Shown here: piece by piece, positions 17,120 through 24,308 of the stretch
How positions within the stretch are numbered: the stretch's first letter is position 1
How the letters are laid out: the number at the start of each line of letters is the position of its first letter
NCBI GenBank assembly: GCA_902786855.1
Contig: CADAEH010000017.1
Span: 1 to 42,858 of the forward strand
Reading direction: 5' to 3'
Source of the DNA: an uncultured Eubacteriales bacterium
GTDB lineage: Bacteria > Bacillota > Clostridia > Peptostreptococcales > Anaerovoracaceae
Length of the DNA: 42,858 nt
The notes under the pieces: generated by a model
The model's database searches: none
What the model was told of the DNA's origin: nothing
The model's input: only the letters and a program-made list of their open reading frames with translations
Position numbers and translations under genes: made by a program

Positions 17120-18445
17120 ATGAAGACTTACAACATAATCACATACGGCTGCCAGATGAACGAGCATGATTCAGAGAATATAGCCGGACTTCTGGAGGCC
17201 ATGGATTACCAATTTGAGGAAGATGCTTTCAAAGCGGACGTTGTTGTTATCAATACATGCAGCGTCCGCGAGAACGCTGACAAGAGATTTTTCGGAGTGC
17301 TCGGTCAGTTCAAGAAAGTCAGGACACACAATCCTGACTTCGTTCTTTGTGTGTGCGGATGTATGCCGCAGCAGCCTCATATTGTCGAAAAGATAAACAA
17401 GCAGTTTTCATGGGTAGATATAGTGTTCGGCACACAGAATATTGCTGAATTTCCTGAGCTTTTAGAAAAAAGGATATCAACCGGCAGAAAGCAGCGCTCT
17501 ATCATAGACAATAATCCGGTTATAGATGAAGCCGAGATGAAGCCAAAAAGAATGCACAGGCACAAAGCTCTCGTCAATATAACCTTTGGATGCAATAATT
17601 TCTGTACATACTGCATAGTGCCTTATACAAGAGGCAGAGAAAAGAGCAGGGTCATGTCAGAAGTCATAAGAGAGATCGAATGTCTTTCAGCAGACGGTGT
17701 AAAAGAAGTCATGCTCCTCGGTCAGAATGTCGATTCCTACAGAGATCCTGCCGGACATACTTTTGCCGATCTCATCAGAGCAGTAAACAAAATAGACGGT
17801 ATTGAACGCATTAGGTTCATGACATCACATCCGAAAGATATTTCAGATGATATGATCGACTGCTTCCGCACATGTGAAAAGCTGTGCCACAATATCCATC
17901 TGCCGGTGCAGTCCGGAAGTGACAGATTGCTCAAACGAATGAACCGGCACTACGATACGACTCGTTATCTTGAAATAGTGGATAAACTGAGAGCCGTATG
18001 TCCGGACATTACAATCTCTACTGATATCATAGTTGCATTTCCGGGCGAAACTGAAGATGACTTTGAGGGCACACTTGATATCGCCAGACGTGTCAGATAT
18101 GATTCCGCTTTTACATTCATATATTCTCCGAGAGAGGGCACTCCGGCAGCTAAGTTCCCGGATCAGATCCCTGATGAGATTGCTCATGAGAGATTTGACA
18201 GACTGGTCGATGTCATGAACAGGATAAGCCTTGAGAAAAATATGGAGTATAAAGGCAAAACATACGATGTGCTCGTAGAAGGTGTCAGCAAGAATGCTGA
18301 TGATACATATGCGGGAAGAACTGACGGCTTCAAGCTTGTCAATTTCACTTCAGACAAGAAACCGGAAGAGATCATAGGTACTACAGTAAGTGTACTGATA
18401 ACGGAAAGCAAGACTTTCAGTCTTGAAGGCAGAGAGATCACTTAA
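17120..18445 (+). CDS. miaB: tRNA-2-methylthio-N6-dimethylallyladenosine synthase
   Basis: Radical SAM methylthiotransferase that adds a methylthio group to i6A37 of tRNAs. I favour the start at 17120 (MKTYNIITYGCQMN); the ATG at 17105 has its AAAAAGG directly abutting it. With 441 residues it carries the N-terminal UPF0004 cluster cysteines C11, C47 and C81, the radical SAM motif C158-x3-C162-x2-C165 (FGCNNFCTYCIVPYTRGRE), and a C-terminal TRAM domain from about 375 that ends TFSLEGREI. The start lies 1 base after the plsY-gpsA stop codon, so it is likely part of the same transcript. Confidence 0.95.
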   Translation: MKTYNIITYGCQMNEHDSENIAGLLEAMDYQFEEDAFKADVVVINTCSVRENADKRFFGVLGQFKKVRTHNPDFVLCVCGCMPQQPHIVEKINKQFSWVDIVFGTQNIAEFPELLEKRISTGRKQRSIIDNNPVIDEAEMKPKRMHRHKALVNITFGCNNFCTYCIVPYTRGREKSRVMSEVIREIECLSADGVKEVMLLGQNVDSYRDPAGHTFADLIRAVNKIDGIERIRFMTSHPKDISDDMIDCFRTCEKLCHNIHLPVQSGSDRLLKRMNRHYDTTRYLEIVDKLRAVCPDITISTDIIVAFPGETEDDFEGTLDIARRVRYDSAFTFIYSPREGTPAAKFPDQIPDEIAHERFDRLVDVMNRISLEKNMEYKGKTYDVLVEGVSKNADDTYAGRTDGFKLVNFTSDKKPEEIIGTTVSVLITESKTFSLEGREIT

Positions 18446-18484
18446 AACAATCTCAACGGATCTCATATCAGAAAGGGATATAGA

Positions 18485-19102
18485 ATGGCACATACAATTT
18501 TAGTAAAGCTTCTTACTCTCCCGGGCATAATTCTGGGATTGAGCTTTCATGAATTCGCACACGCTTGGATGTCTGACAGACTCGGAGATCCGACTCCGAA
18601 AAGGCAGGGAAGACTGACACTCAACCCATTGGCTCATATCGACTGGATGGGATTTATCTGTCTGCTTTTTGTCGGATTTGGCTGGGGCAAACCGGTAATG
18701 ATAGATCCGGGTTACTACAAGAACAGGAGACTGGGAGAATTCCTCACATCTATCGCAGGGGTCACAATGAATCTGATCATTGCAGTACTGCTCTCATTTC
18801 CTACTAAAGCTCTTTTGTCAGTTTTTTATTCATCAGGATCTTCGCTTGCAGAGAATACATTTTATATTTTCTATTATGCGGTGATGATAAATATAGTACT
18901 GATGATATTCAATCTTATACCGGTGCCGCCGCTTGACGGATGGGGGATACTGACTCAGCTGTTTAATCTGGAAAGGTATAGCTGGTGGTACAAAGTATAT
19001 CAGTACGGACAATGGATACTGCTGATACTTATTTTTACAAATGTTACAGACCTTATACTCGGACCAGCTGTTACTGCAATTATGCACCTTCTGGGACTGT
19101 AG
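18485..19102 (+). CDS. M50-family membrane zinc metalloprotease (site-2 protease type)
   Basis: A 205-residue polytopic protein of the short YwhC/M50B type found in many Firmicutes. The zinc motif HEFAH is in the first membrane region (H22, E23, H26), and the third ligand is in LIPVPPLDGW (D151). It has about five membrane segments and no PDZ domain. Substrate unknown; site-2 proteases cut within membranes, but this compact group has few studied members. AGAAAGGGATA precedes the ATG. It is the last gene of the rightward series and ends 9 bases before a strong hairpin. Confidence 0.92.
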   Translation: MAHTILVKLLTLPGIILGLSFHEFAHAWMSDRLGDPTPKRQGRLTLNPLAHIDWMGFICLLFVGFGWGKPVMIDPGYYKNRRLGEFLTSIAGVTMNLIIAVLLSFPTKALLSVFYSSGSSLAENTFYIFYYAVMINIVLMIFNLIPVPPLDGWGILTQLFNLERYSWWYKVYQYGQWILLILIFTNVTDLILGPAVTAIMHLLGL

Positions 19103-19111
19103 AAAAAAAGA

Positions 19112-19144
19112 GACTGAGCCCGGAATGATGTTCCGGACTCAGTC
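19112..19144. terminator. Bidirectional terminator between the M50 protease and GntR genes
   Basis: GACTGAG (19112-19118) pairs with CTCAGTC (19138-19144), and CCGGAA with TTCCGG continues the stem after one mismatch. GAAAAAAAG to its left gives a strong U-tract on the minus strand for the regulator gene; the plus-strand tail is weaker. Confidence 0.85.
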
Positions 19145-19163
19145 CTGTTAAAATGTTGGAAAA

Positions 19164-19823
19164 TCAGAAGAACTTGGATATTCTCCGAAGCTTGGACTGC
19201 TCCATATGGTATTCCATGGCTTTCCGACCGGCTGCAACGTTTTTGTTTTCAAAAGCATCAAATATCGCTCTATGCTCTTCAAGTACAGTGTGCAGATAAT
19301 CAACGGTAAACGTTTTGGCCGGTGCAGAGTGCTTGAGATAAGTCTGATATGCGGAAAGAGTTTTCTGGATCATACGGTCTCTGGTTCCCGCATATATGAT
19401 ATTATGGAACTGGGAATTAAAGCTAAGGACTTTATCGATATCTTCCTTGAGAGTGTAAAACTCCATAAACTCCATTGTCTCTCTCAGACGGTCGATATCT
19501 TCTGCAGCCATTCGTTTAATAGCCCATTCGACAGCTTGTACTTCAAAAAGAGTCCTCAGATCGAAGAGATCCGAAATATCTCTTTTTGTCAGTCCGGAAA
19601 CAAAAGCCCCTCTGTTAGGGATGTTTTCGATAAGCCCATCAGCTTCAAGCTGCCGGAACGCTTCTCTTACAGGGGTACGGCTTACTCCGTATCGCTTGCA
19701 CACAGCAGCTTCAGTCAGCTTTGATCCTGATTCAAGCTCACCGGAAAGAATATCTTTCTGTATCTCCTGATAGAGTCCGAAAGAGAGAGGCATTGAATTT
19801 TTCTCAGAATTAATCATATCCAT
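19164..19823 (-). CDS. GntR-family transcriptional regulator, FadR/FCD subgroup
   Basis: A 219-residue DNA-binding regulator. Residues about 14-80 form the winged helix-turn-helix (SGSKLTEAAVCKRYGVSRTPVREAFRQLEADGLI), and residues about 85-212 the all-helical FCD ligand domain, whose histidines in FHNIIY, EEHRAIF and EYHMEQ match the metal/carboxylate-binding positions of the family. Such regulators often sense organic acids, sugar acids or amino acid derivatives; the ligand here cannot be told. AAAAAAGGAG lies 6 bases before the ATG. It is divergent from nth, and a palindrome overlapping its own -35 box suggests autorepression. No catabolic operon is adjacent. Confidence 0.92.
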   Translation of the reverse strand: MDMINSEKNSMPLSFGLYQEIQKDILSGELESGSKLTEAAVCKRYGVSRTPVREAFRQLEADGLIENIPNRGAFVSGLTKRDISDLFDLRTLFEVQAVEWAIKRMAAEDIDRLRETMEFMEFYTLKEDIDKVLSFNSQFHNIIYAGTRDRMIQKTLSAYQTYLKHSAPAKTFTVDYLHTVLEEHRAIFDAFENKNVAAGRKAMEYHMEQSKLRRISKFF

Positions 19824-19846
19824 GGCAACTCCTTTTTTATCGGATC

Positions 19847-19875
19847 AATATAAAACACGATGTTATTAAATACAA
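19847..19875 (-). promoter_or_regulatory. Promoter of the GntR gene
   Basis: On the minus strand: TTGTAT (complement of 19870-19875), 17-base spacer, TATATT (complement of 19847-19852). The -35 box is also the left arm of the operator-like palindrome. Confidence 0.65.
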
Positions 19876-19895
19876 TTTTCATGATTGTATACTAT
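19870..19895. promoter_or_regulatory. Candidate FadR/GntR-type operator
   Basis: ATACAAT (19870-19876) and ATTGTAT (19884-19890) form an inverted repeat with a 7-base spacer. The right arm extends into ATTGTATACTAT (19884-19895), close to the TTGTATACAA-like half-symmetric sites of FCD regulators. It lies between divergent GntR and nth. Confidence 0.5.
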
Positions 19896-19926
19896 CTTAA
19901 ATATAGAACATAATTATTATTTGTCA

Positions 19927-20580
19927 ATGAAAAACAACACAAAAAATTTGATACCGGACGAGGATATCTCTAAGGTTATAGAAACTCTGGAATATATGCA
20001 TCCCGAAGCAGCCTGCGCGCTTGAGCACAGAGATCCTTTTGAACTTGTAGTTGCGGTCGCTCTTTCAGCACAGACAACTGATGTAAGCGTCAATAAGGCG
20101 ACTCCTGCGCTGTTCGCAAAGTATCCTACAGCGGAGGCTCTCGCAGCAGCAGACAGGGAAGATGTGATCGAGCTTATAAGGACCATTGGGCTCTATCGCA
20201 ATAAGTCTTCCAATATAATCAAACTTGCGAGAAAGCTTACTGAAGAATTTGATGGCAAGGTGCCATGTGATTATGACAGCCTTATCAGTCTTCCCGGGGT
20301 AGGCCGCAAAACAGCCAATGTTGTTCTTGCAGAAGGTTTCGGCGTACCCAGGATCGCTGTTGATACACATGTTTTCCGTGTTGCAAACAGGATCGGTCTT
20401 ACTGATGAAAAGGATGTTACTGCAACAGAGGAAGAATTAATGCGCCGTATACCTGAAAATCTGTGGATCAGAACACATCATCTGCTTATATTCCACGGGC
20501 GTAAATGCTGTCATGCAAGAAAACCTGATTGTAAAAACTGCGGCCTGAGCGGCATATGTCTGTATGAGCAGAACAGTTGA
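19927..20580 (+). CDS. nth: Endonuclease III (DNA glycosylase/AP lyase)
   Basis: Base excision repair enzyme that removes oxidised pyrimidines and cuts at abasic sites. I start at ATG 19927 (MKNNTKNLIPDED), although no Shine-Dalgarno is visible, so it may be leaderless or weakly translated. The 217-residue protein has the helix-hairpin-helix LPGVGRKTANVVL with catalytic K128, catalytic D146 in VDTHVFRVANR, and the 4Fe-4S cysteines C195-x6-C202-x2-C205-x5-C211 at the C-terminus. Length matches the family (about 210). It is divergent from the GntR gene and 222 bases upstream of gap. Confidence 0.96.
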   Translation: MKNNTKNLIPDEDISKVIETLEYMHPEAACALEHRDPFELVVAVALSAQTTDVSVNKATPALFAKYPTAEALAAADREDVIELIRTIGLYRNKSSNIIKLARKLTEEFDGKVPCDYDSLISLPGVGRKTANVVLAEGFGVPRIAVDTHVFRVANRIGLTDEKDVTATEEELMRRIPENLWIRTHHLLIFHGRKCCHARKPDCKNCGLSGICLYEQNS

Positions 20581-20727
20581 TATCACAGGCAGCTAATGGT
20601 GTTGTTAAGTCATCCGGATGCAGCTGTCATGAGAGGCGGAAGACAACCGGCAGGTGTTATAAAATGATTTTTAGTGGTTATTACTGTTTTCCAATAGCAA
20701 TTATCACATTATCTTTATTGTAAAGAC

Positions 20728-20756
20728 TTGCCGTAATTGTTAAAATTAGATATATA
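20728..20756 (+). promoter_or_regulatory. Promoter of gap
   Basis: TTGCCG (20728-20733), a 17-base spacer and TATATA (20751-20756), about 40 bases before the ATG. The rest of the 20581-20802 gap shows no gene and no clear terminator for nth. Confidence 0.6.
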
Positions 20757-20802
20757 AACTCTTTTGCTTATTTATTTTCTAAATGATTGAGGAGGAAATG
20801 AT

Positions 20803-21834
20803 ATGATTAAGGTCGGTATTAACGGCTGGGGAAGAATTTCAACATGCGTTATGAGAGCTATAAAACAGTTTCCTGATATGGAAGTTGTCGGAATCAACTG
20901 GCGTAACGCTGATTATGACTATGTAGCATATATGCTCAAGTATGACTCAGCATTCGGAAGATTTCCTGATGAAGTCAGCACATATGACAAGGGTATAGTA
21001 GTTGGTGGAAAGAAAATCCCTGTTTTCTTCGAATCTGATCCTGCTAACATTCCATGGGCAGAGTGCGGTGCTGAGTATGTTATTGACGGTACCGGTACAC
21101 TTACAACCACAGAAAAGTCAGCTCCGCATCTTGCATCAGGAGCCAAGAAGGTAATCATCTCTGCTCCTGCAAAAGACAAAGTAACCCCTACCTTTGTTTA
21201 TGGAGTAAACCACGAATGGTATAAGAGAAACATGGACGTTGTTTCTACCGCTTCATGTACTACTAACTGCCTTGCCCCGATCTGCAAGGTCATCAATGAT
21301 AACTGGGGTATCTATGAAGGTCTTCTGACTACCATTCATGCTACAACAGGAAAACAGAAAACCAATGACGGACGTACCAAGTACAACTGGAGAATGGGAC
21401 GTTCTGTATTCAACAACATCATCCCTACAACAACAGGTGCAGCAAAGGCTGTTGCTCTGGTTATTCCGGAACTTGAAGGTGCGATCACAGGTATGGCATT
21501 CCGTATTCCGGCTGTAGACGTATCTGCTGTAGACCTTGACGTTGTTCTCAGACATGCAACTTCCTATGAGAAGATCAATGCTGCAATGAAAGAAGCTTCC
21601 GAGACATATCTCAAGGACGTTCTTCTCTATACAGATGAAGAAGTTACTTCTCTCGACTTCCTCGGTTGCAGTGCACCATCCGTTTATGATGCAAAGATGG
21701 GAATCGAGGTCAACGATAAGTTCTTCAAAGTAGTCGGCTACTATGACAATGAGTATGGTTATACTTCCAACATGCTCAGAATGGTCAGACACATGTACGA
21801 AGTAGATAACAGTAACTTCCCGATCGAAGACTAG
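20803..21834 (+). CDS. gap: Glyceraldehyde-3-phosphate dehydrogenase, type I, unusual cofactor site
   Basis: Oxidises glyceraldehyde-3-phosphate with phosphate to 1,3-bisphosphoglycerate in glycolysis. The 343-residue protein has the active cysteine C152 in ASCTTNC, H179 in TIHATTG, and the GAAKAV and YDNEYGY motifs. It differs from common GAPDHs where the cofactor binds: the start is INGWGRIS, the conserved Asp after the second beta strand (ND) is replaced by W33-R34 (GINWRNADYDY), and the conserved DGP motif reads DGR (R191). These two positions distinguish NAD from NADP in the family, so cofactor use is open. It has a very strong AGGAGG site (GAGGAGGAAATGAT) and its own promoter, followed by pgk and tpiA. 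Confidence 0.95.
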   Translation: MIKVGINGWGRISTCVMRAIKQFPDMEVVGINWRNADYDYVAYMLKYDSAFGRFPDEVSTYDKGIVVGGKKIPVFFESDPANIPWAECGAEYVIDGTGTLTTTEKSAPHLASGAKKVIISAPAKDKVTPTFVYGVNHEWYKRNMDVVSTASCTTNCLAPICKVINDNWGIYEGLLTTIHATTGKQKTNDGRTKYNWRMGRSVFNNIIPTTTGAAKAVALVIPELEGAITGMAFRIPAVDVSAVDLDVVLRHATSYEKINAAMKEASETYLKDVLLYTDEEVTSLDFLGCSAPSVYDAKMGIEVNDKFFKVVGYYDNEYGYTSNMLRMVRHMYEVDNSNFPIED

Positions 21835-21880
21835 TAAAATCTACAGCGTCTTTCTTCTGACCCGTGATAAGGATCTACAG

Positions 21881-21914
21881 GGTGTGACGCCATTGATTTA
21901 TTCAGCGTCACACC
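21881..21914 (+). other. Strong hairpin between gap and pgk
   Basis: GGTGTGACGC (21881-21890) and GCGTCACACC (21905-21914) form a perfect 10-bp stem with a 14-base loop. It is followed by CGAATAATATC rather than a U-tract. Likely a processing or mRNA-stability element, or a partial attenuator, that sets gap above pgk. Confidence 0.6.
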
Positions 21915-21953
21915 CGAATAATATCAGTACAAGAAAAAGGAGATTGGACTGAA

Positions 21954-23138
21954 ATGAAAAAAACGATAAAAGACGTAAACTGGGAAGGCAAAACAGCTGT
22001 AATGAGATGTGACTTCAATGTTCCTCTCAAAGACGGAGAGATCACAGACGATACCAGAATAAGGGCAGCTCTTCCTTCTATCAATTATCTCATCGAGAAC
22101 GGTGCAAGAATCGTGATCATGTCACACCTCGGCCGTCCTAAGGGCAAGCCAAATCCTGAAATGAGTCTTGCTCCTGTAGCTGCCAGACTCAGTGAGTATC
22201 TTGGCAAAGAAGTCAAATTCGTTTCATCACCTGTTGTTGTAGATGAGAACGTTAAAAAGGCAGCCGCTGAACTTAAGCCGGGCGACGTGATGCTCATAGA
22301 AAATGTGAGATACCGTGCCGAAGAAGAAAAGAACGATCATGATTTTGCAGGAGAACTTTCTGAACTCGGAGATATTTTCGTACAGGAAGCTTTCGGAACT
22401 TCACACAGAGCTCATGCATCCACCACAGGAATAGCTGACTTCATTCCTGCAGTTTCCGGTTTCCTTATCGAAAAGGAACTTAAATTCCTCGGTAGCGCTG
22501 TGGATGACCCTGTCAGACCTTTTGCTGCTATCATGGGCGGTGCCAAAGTAAAAGACAAGATCCCTGTAATTACCAATCTGCTTGACAAAGTAGATATCCT
22601 CATCATCGGCGGAGGAATGGCATATACATTCTTTAAAGCACAGGGTTATTCCATCGGAAAATCCCTGCTTGATGAAGAAGGGCTCGATCTCGCGGGAGAT
22701 ATCCTGAAGCTGGCAAAGGAAAAAGGCGTAGAATTCCTGCTTCCTGTTGATGTCGTATGCGCAGATGAGTTTGCTAATGACTCGCCTCATGATGTATATG
22801 ATATAGATTCAATTCCTGACGACAGAATGGGACTTGATATCGGGCCTAAGACGATCGCTCTCTATAAAGAAGCTTTGTCAAAAGCAAAGACCATCGTCTG
22901 GAACGGACCTATGGGTGTGTTCGAAATGGAGAATTTTGCTGTAGGTACAAAGGCTATAGCTGAATGCCTTGCTGAAAGCGATGCTACTACAGTCATCGGA
23001 GGAGGCGATAGTGCCGCCGCAGTAGCTCAGTTCGGACTTGAGGACAAAATGACACATATCAGTACAGGAGGCGGAGCAAGCCTTGAATTCCTTGAAGGAA
23101 GAGAATTACCTGGTATTGCAATTATTGAAGATAAATAA
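21954..23138 (+). CDS. pgk: Phosphoglycerate kinase
   Basis: Transfers phosphate from 1,3-bisphosphoglycerate to ADP, the first ATP-yielding step of glycolysis. The 394-residue protein begins with the usual core RCDFNVPL, then SHLGRPKG, the ENVRY and [13 protein letters not shown] motifs of the N-terminal domain, [11 protein letters not shown], and the nucleotide-binding WNGPMGVFE and GGGDSAAAV of the C-terminal domain. AAAAAGGAG precedes the ATG. tpiA follows 12 bases later. Confidence 0.98.
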   Translation: MKKTIKDVNWEGKTAVMRCDFNVPLKDGEITDDTRIRAALPSINYLIENGARIVIMSHLGRPKGKPNPEMSLAPVAARLSEYLGKEVKFVSSPVVVDENVKKAAAELKPGDVMLIENVRYRAEEEKNDHDFAGELSELGDIFVQEAFGTSHRAHASTTGIADFIPAVSGFLIEKELKFLGSAVDDPVRPFAAIMGGAKVKDKIPVITNLLDKVDILIIGGGMAYTFFKAQGYSIGKSLLDEEGLDLAGDILKLAKEKGVEFLLPVDVVCADEFANDSPHDVYDIDSIPDDRMGLDIGPKTIALYKEALSKAKTIVWNGPMGVFEMENFAVGTKAIAECLAESDATTVIGGGDSAAAVAQFGLEDKMTHISTGGGASLEFLEGRELPGIAIIEDK

Positions 23139-23150
23139 AAGGGGGAACAA

Positions 23151-23912
23151 ATGAAAAAATTTCTTATCGCAGGTAACTGGAAAATGAATAAGCTTACTGC
23201 TGAAGCAGCTGCTTTTGCTAAGGAGCTTAAAGCGAAGAACTTCTCAAATGCAGATGAAGTAGCTGTACTTGTGCCTTTTACACAGCTTACTGCTGTTGGC
23301 GAGGGCCTTGCCGGAAGCGGTATCGGCTTTGGAGCTCAGAATGTTCACTTTGAAAAATCCGGAGCGTTCACAGGTGAGATATCTGTACCGATGCTCGAAG
23401 AGATAGGCGTCAACTATTGTATAGTCGGACACTCCGAGAGACGTGAATATTTCGGCGAGACTGATGAAACTGTCAATGCCAAGCTCAAAGCTCTGATCGA
23501 AGCAGGTATAACACCTATACTCTGTGTTGGTGAATCTCTTGCGGTCAGAGAAGCACAGGGCGAGCAGACATTCGTAGCCGGTCAGCTTGTAGCTGATTTC
23601 AATGGACTGACACGTGAAGGTGCAGGCAAAGTTGTCATTGCTTATGAACCTATCTGGGCTATCGGGACAGGCAAAACAGCTACCCCTGAGCAGGCAGAAG
23701 AGATGTGTGCCTTCATAAGAGGAGTTATCGGCGGTCTGTATGATAATGATCTTGCTGACAAAATGCTTATCCTTTACGGCGGCAGCATGAAAGCATCTAA
23801 CGCTGCAGATCTTCTTGCAAAGCCTGATATCAACGGTGGACTTATCGGTGGTGCCAGCCTTAAGATCGATGACTTTTCAGCTATCGTAGATGCTGCAGCT
23901 CAGCTTAAATAA
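23151..23912 (+). CDS. tpiA: Triosephosphate isomerase
   Basis: Interconverts DHAP and glyceraldehyde-3-phosphate. The 253-residue protein shows the phosphate/active-site Asn-Lys of AGNWKMNK, the catalytic His in VGHSERRE, the catalytic Glu in [18 protein letters not shown] (loop 6) and the phosphate-binding GGSMKASNA and GGLIGGASL. Length is standard. AAGGGGG precedes the ATG. It is the third gene of the gap-pgk-tpiA operon; gpmI and eno, often next, are not here. Confidence 0.98.
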   Translation: MKKFLIAGNWKMNKLTAEAAAFAKELKAKNFSNADEVAVLVPFTQLTAVGEGLAGSGIGFGAQNVHFEKSGAFTGEISVPMLEEIGVNYCIVGHSERREYFGETDETVNAKLKALIEAGITPILCVGESLAVREAQGEQTFVAGQLVADFNGLTREGAGKVVIAYEPIWAIGTGKTATPEQAEEMCAFIRGVIGGLYDNDLADKMLILYGGSMKASNAADLLAKPDINGGLIGGASLKIDDFSAIVDAAAQLK

Positions 23913-23933
23913 TCGTTGGGATTTATTAAACAG

Positions 23934-23968
23934 GTGTCATTGACACACTAAAAACAGAGTGTTATTAT
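23934..23968 (+). promoter_or_regulatory. Near-consensus promoter for secG with overlapping inverted repeat
   Basis: TTGACA (23940-23945), 17-base spacer and TATTAT (23963-23968), the best promoter match in the window. The -35 box is embedded in GTGTCA-T-TGACAC (23934-23946), a 13-base inverted repeat that could be an operator. Confidence 0.7.
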
Positions 23969-24007
23969 AAAGTGTTCGATTTTGCGGATTACAGAGTCGA
24001 ACACTTT
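23969..24007 (+). other. 5' stem-loop in the secG leader
   Basis: AAAGTGTTCGA (23969-23979) and TCGAACACTTT (23997-24007) form a perfect 11-bp stem with a 17-base loop. It begins just after the -10 box, so most or all of it would be at the very 5' end of the transcript. It could also act as a weak terminator of tpiA read-through. Confidence 0.6.
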
Positions 24008-24038
24008 AATTCTGTATTTAATAAATTTGGAGGAAGCT

Positions 24039-24272
24039 ATGCATACAGCTTTAATGATAATTCTTCTTATTTCAAGTATCATTCTTATCGTCAGCATTCT
24101 GCTGCAGTCAAGCAACAGTGACGGACTTTCAGGATCTATAGCCGGCGGAGCTGAACAGCTTTTCGGCAAGAAAAAGAGCAGAGGTTACGACTCGCTGCTT
24201 GCTAAGATAACAACTGTAGCAGCTATTATCTATATTATTGTTTCACTTGCAATAGTAGCTATTTTCAACTGA
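24039..24272 (+). CDS. secG: Protein translocase subunit SecG
   Basis: Small accessory subunit of the SecYEG channel. I start at 24039 (MHTALMIILL), with TTTGGAGG 5 bases upstream, giving 77 residues. Two membrane segments (about 3-22 and 52-75) flank the loop LLQSSNSDGLSGSIAGGAEQLFGKKKSRGYDSLLAK, shaped like the conserved SecG loop (Q-x-x-x-x-G-L-S/G, Gly-rich, LFG). It sits after gap-pgk-tpiA as in many Clostridia and has its own promoter. Confidence 0.93.
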   Translation: MHTALMIILLISSIILIVSILLQSSNSDGLSGSIAGGAEQLFGKKKSRGYDSLLAKITTVAAIIYIIVSLAIVAIFN

Positions 24273-24308
24273 TACCGGCCCGACATTATTATCCGGGGTT
24301 GTTTAACG

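Noticed and set aside
24279-24307. Terminator after secG
   Set aside because: Only a 4-bp CCCG/CGGG stem with a broken U-tract; too weak to call.
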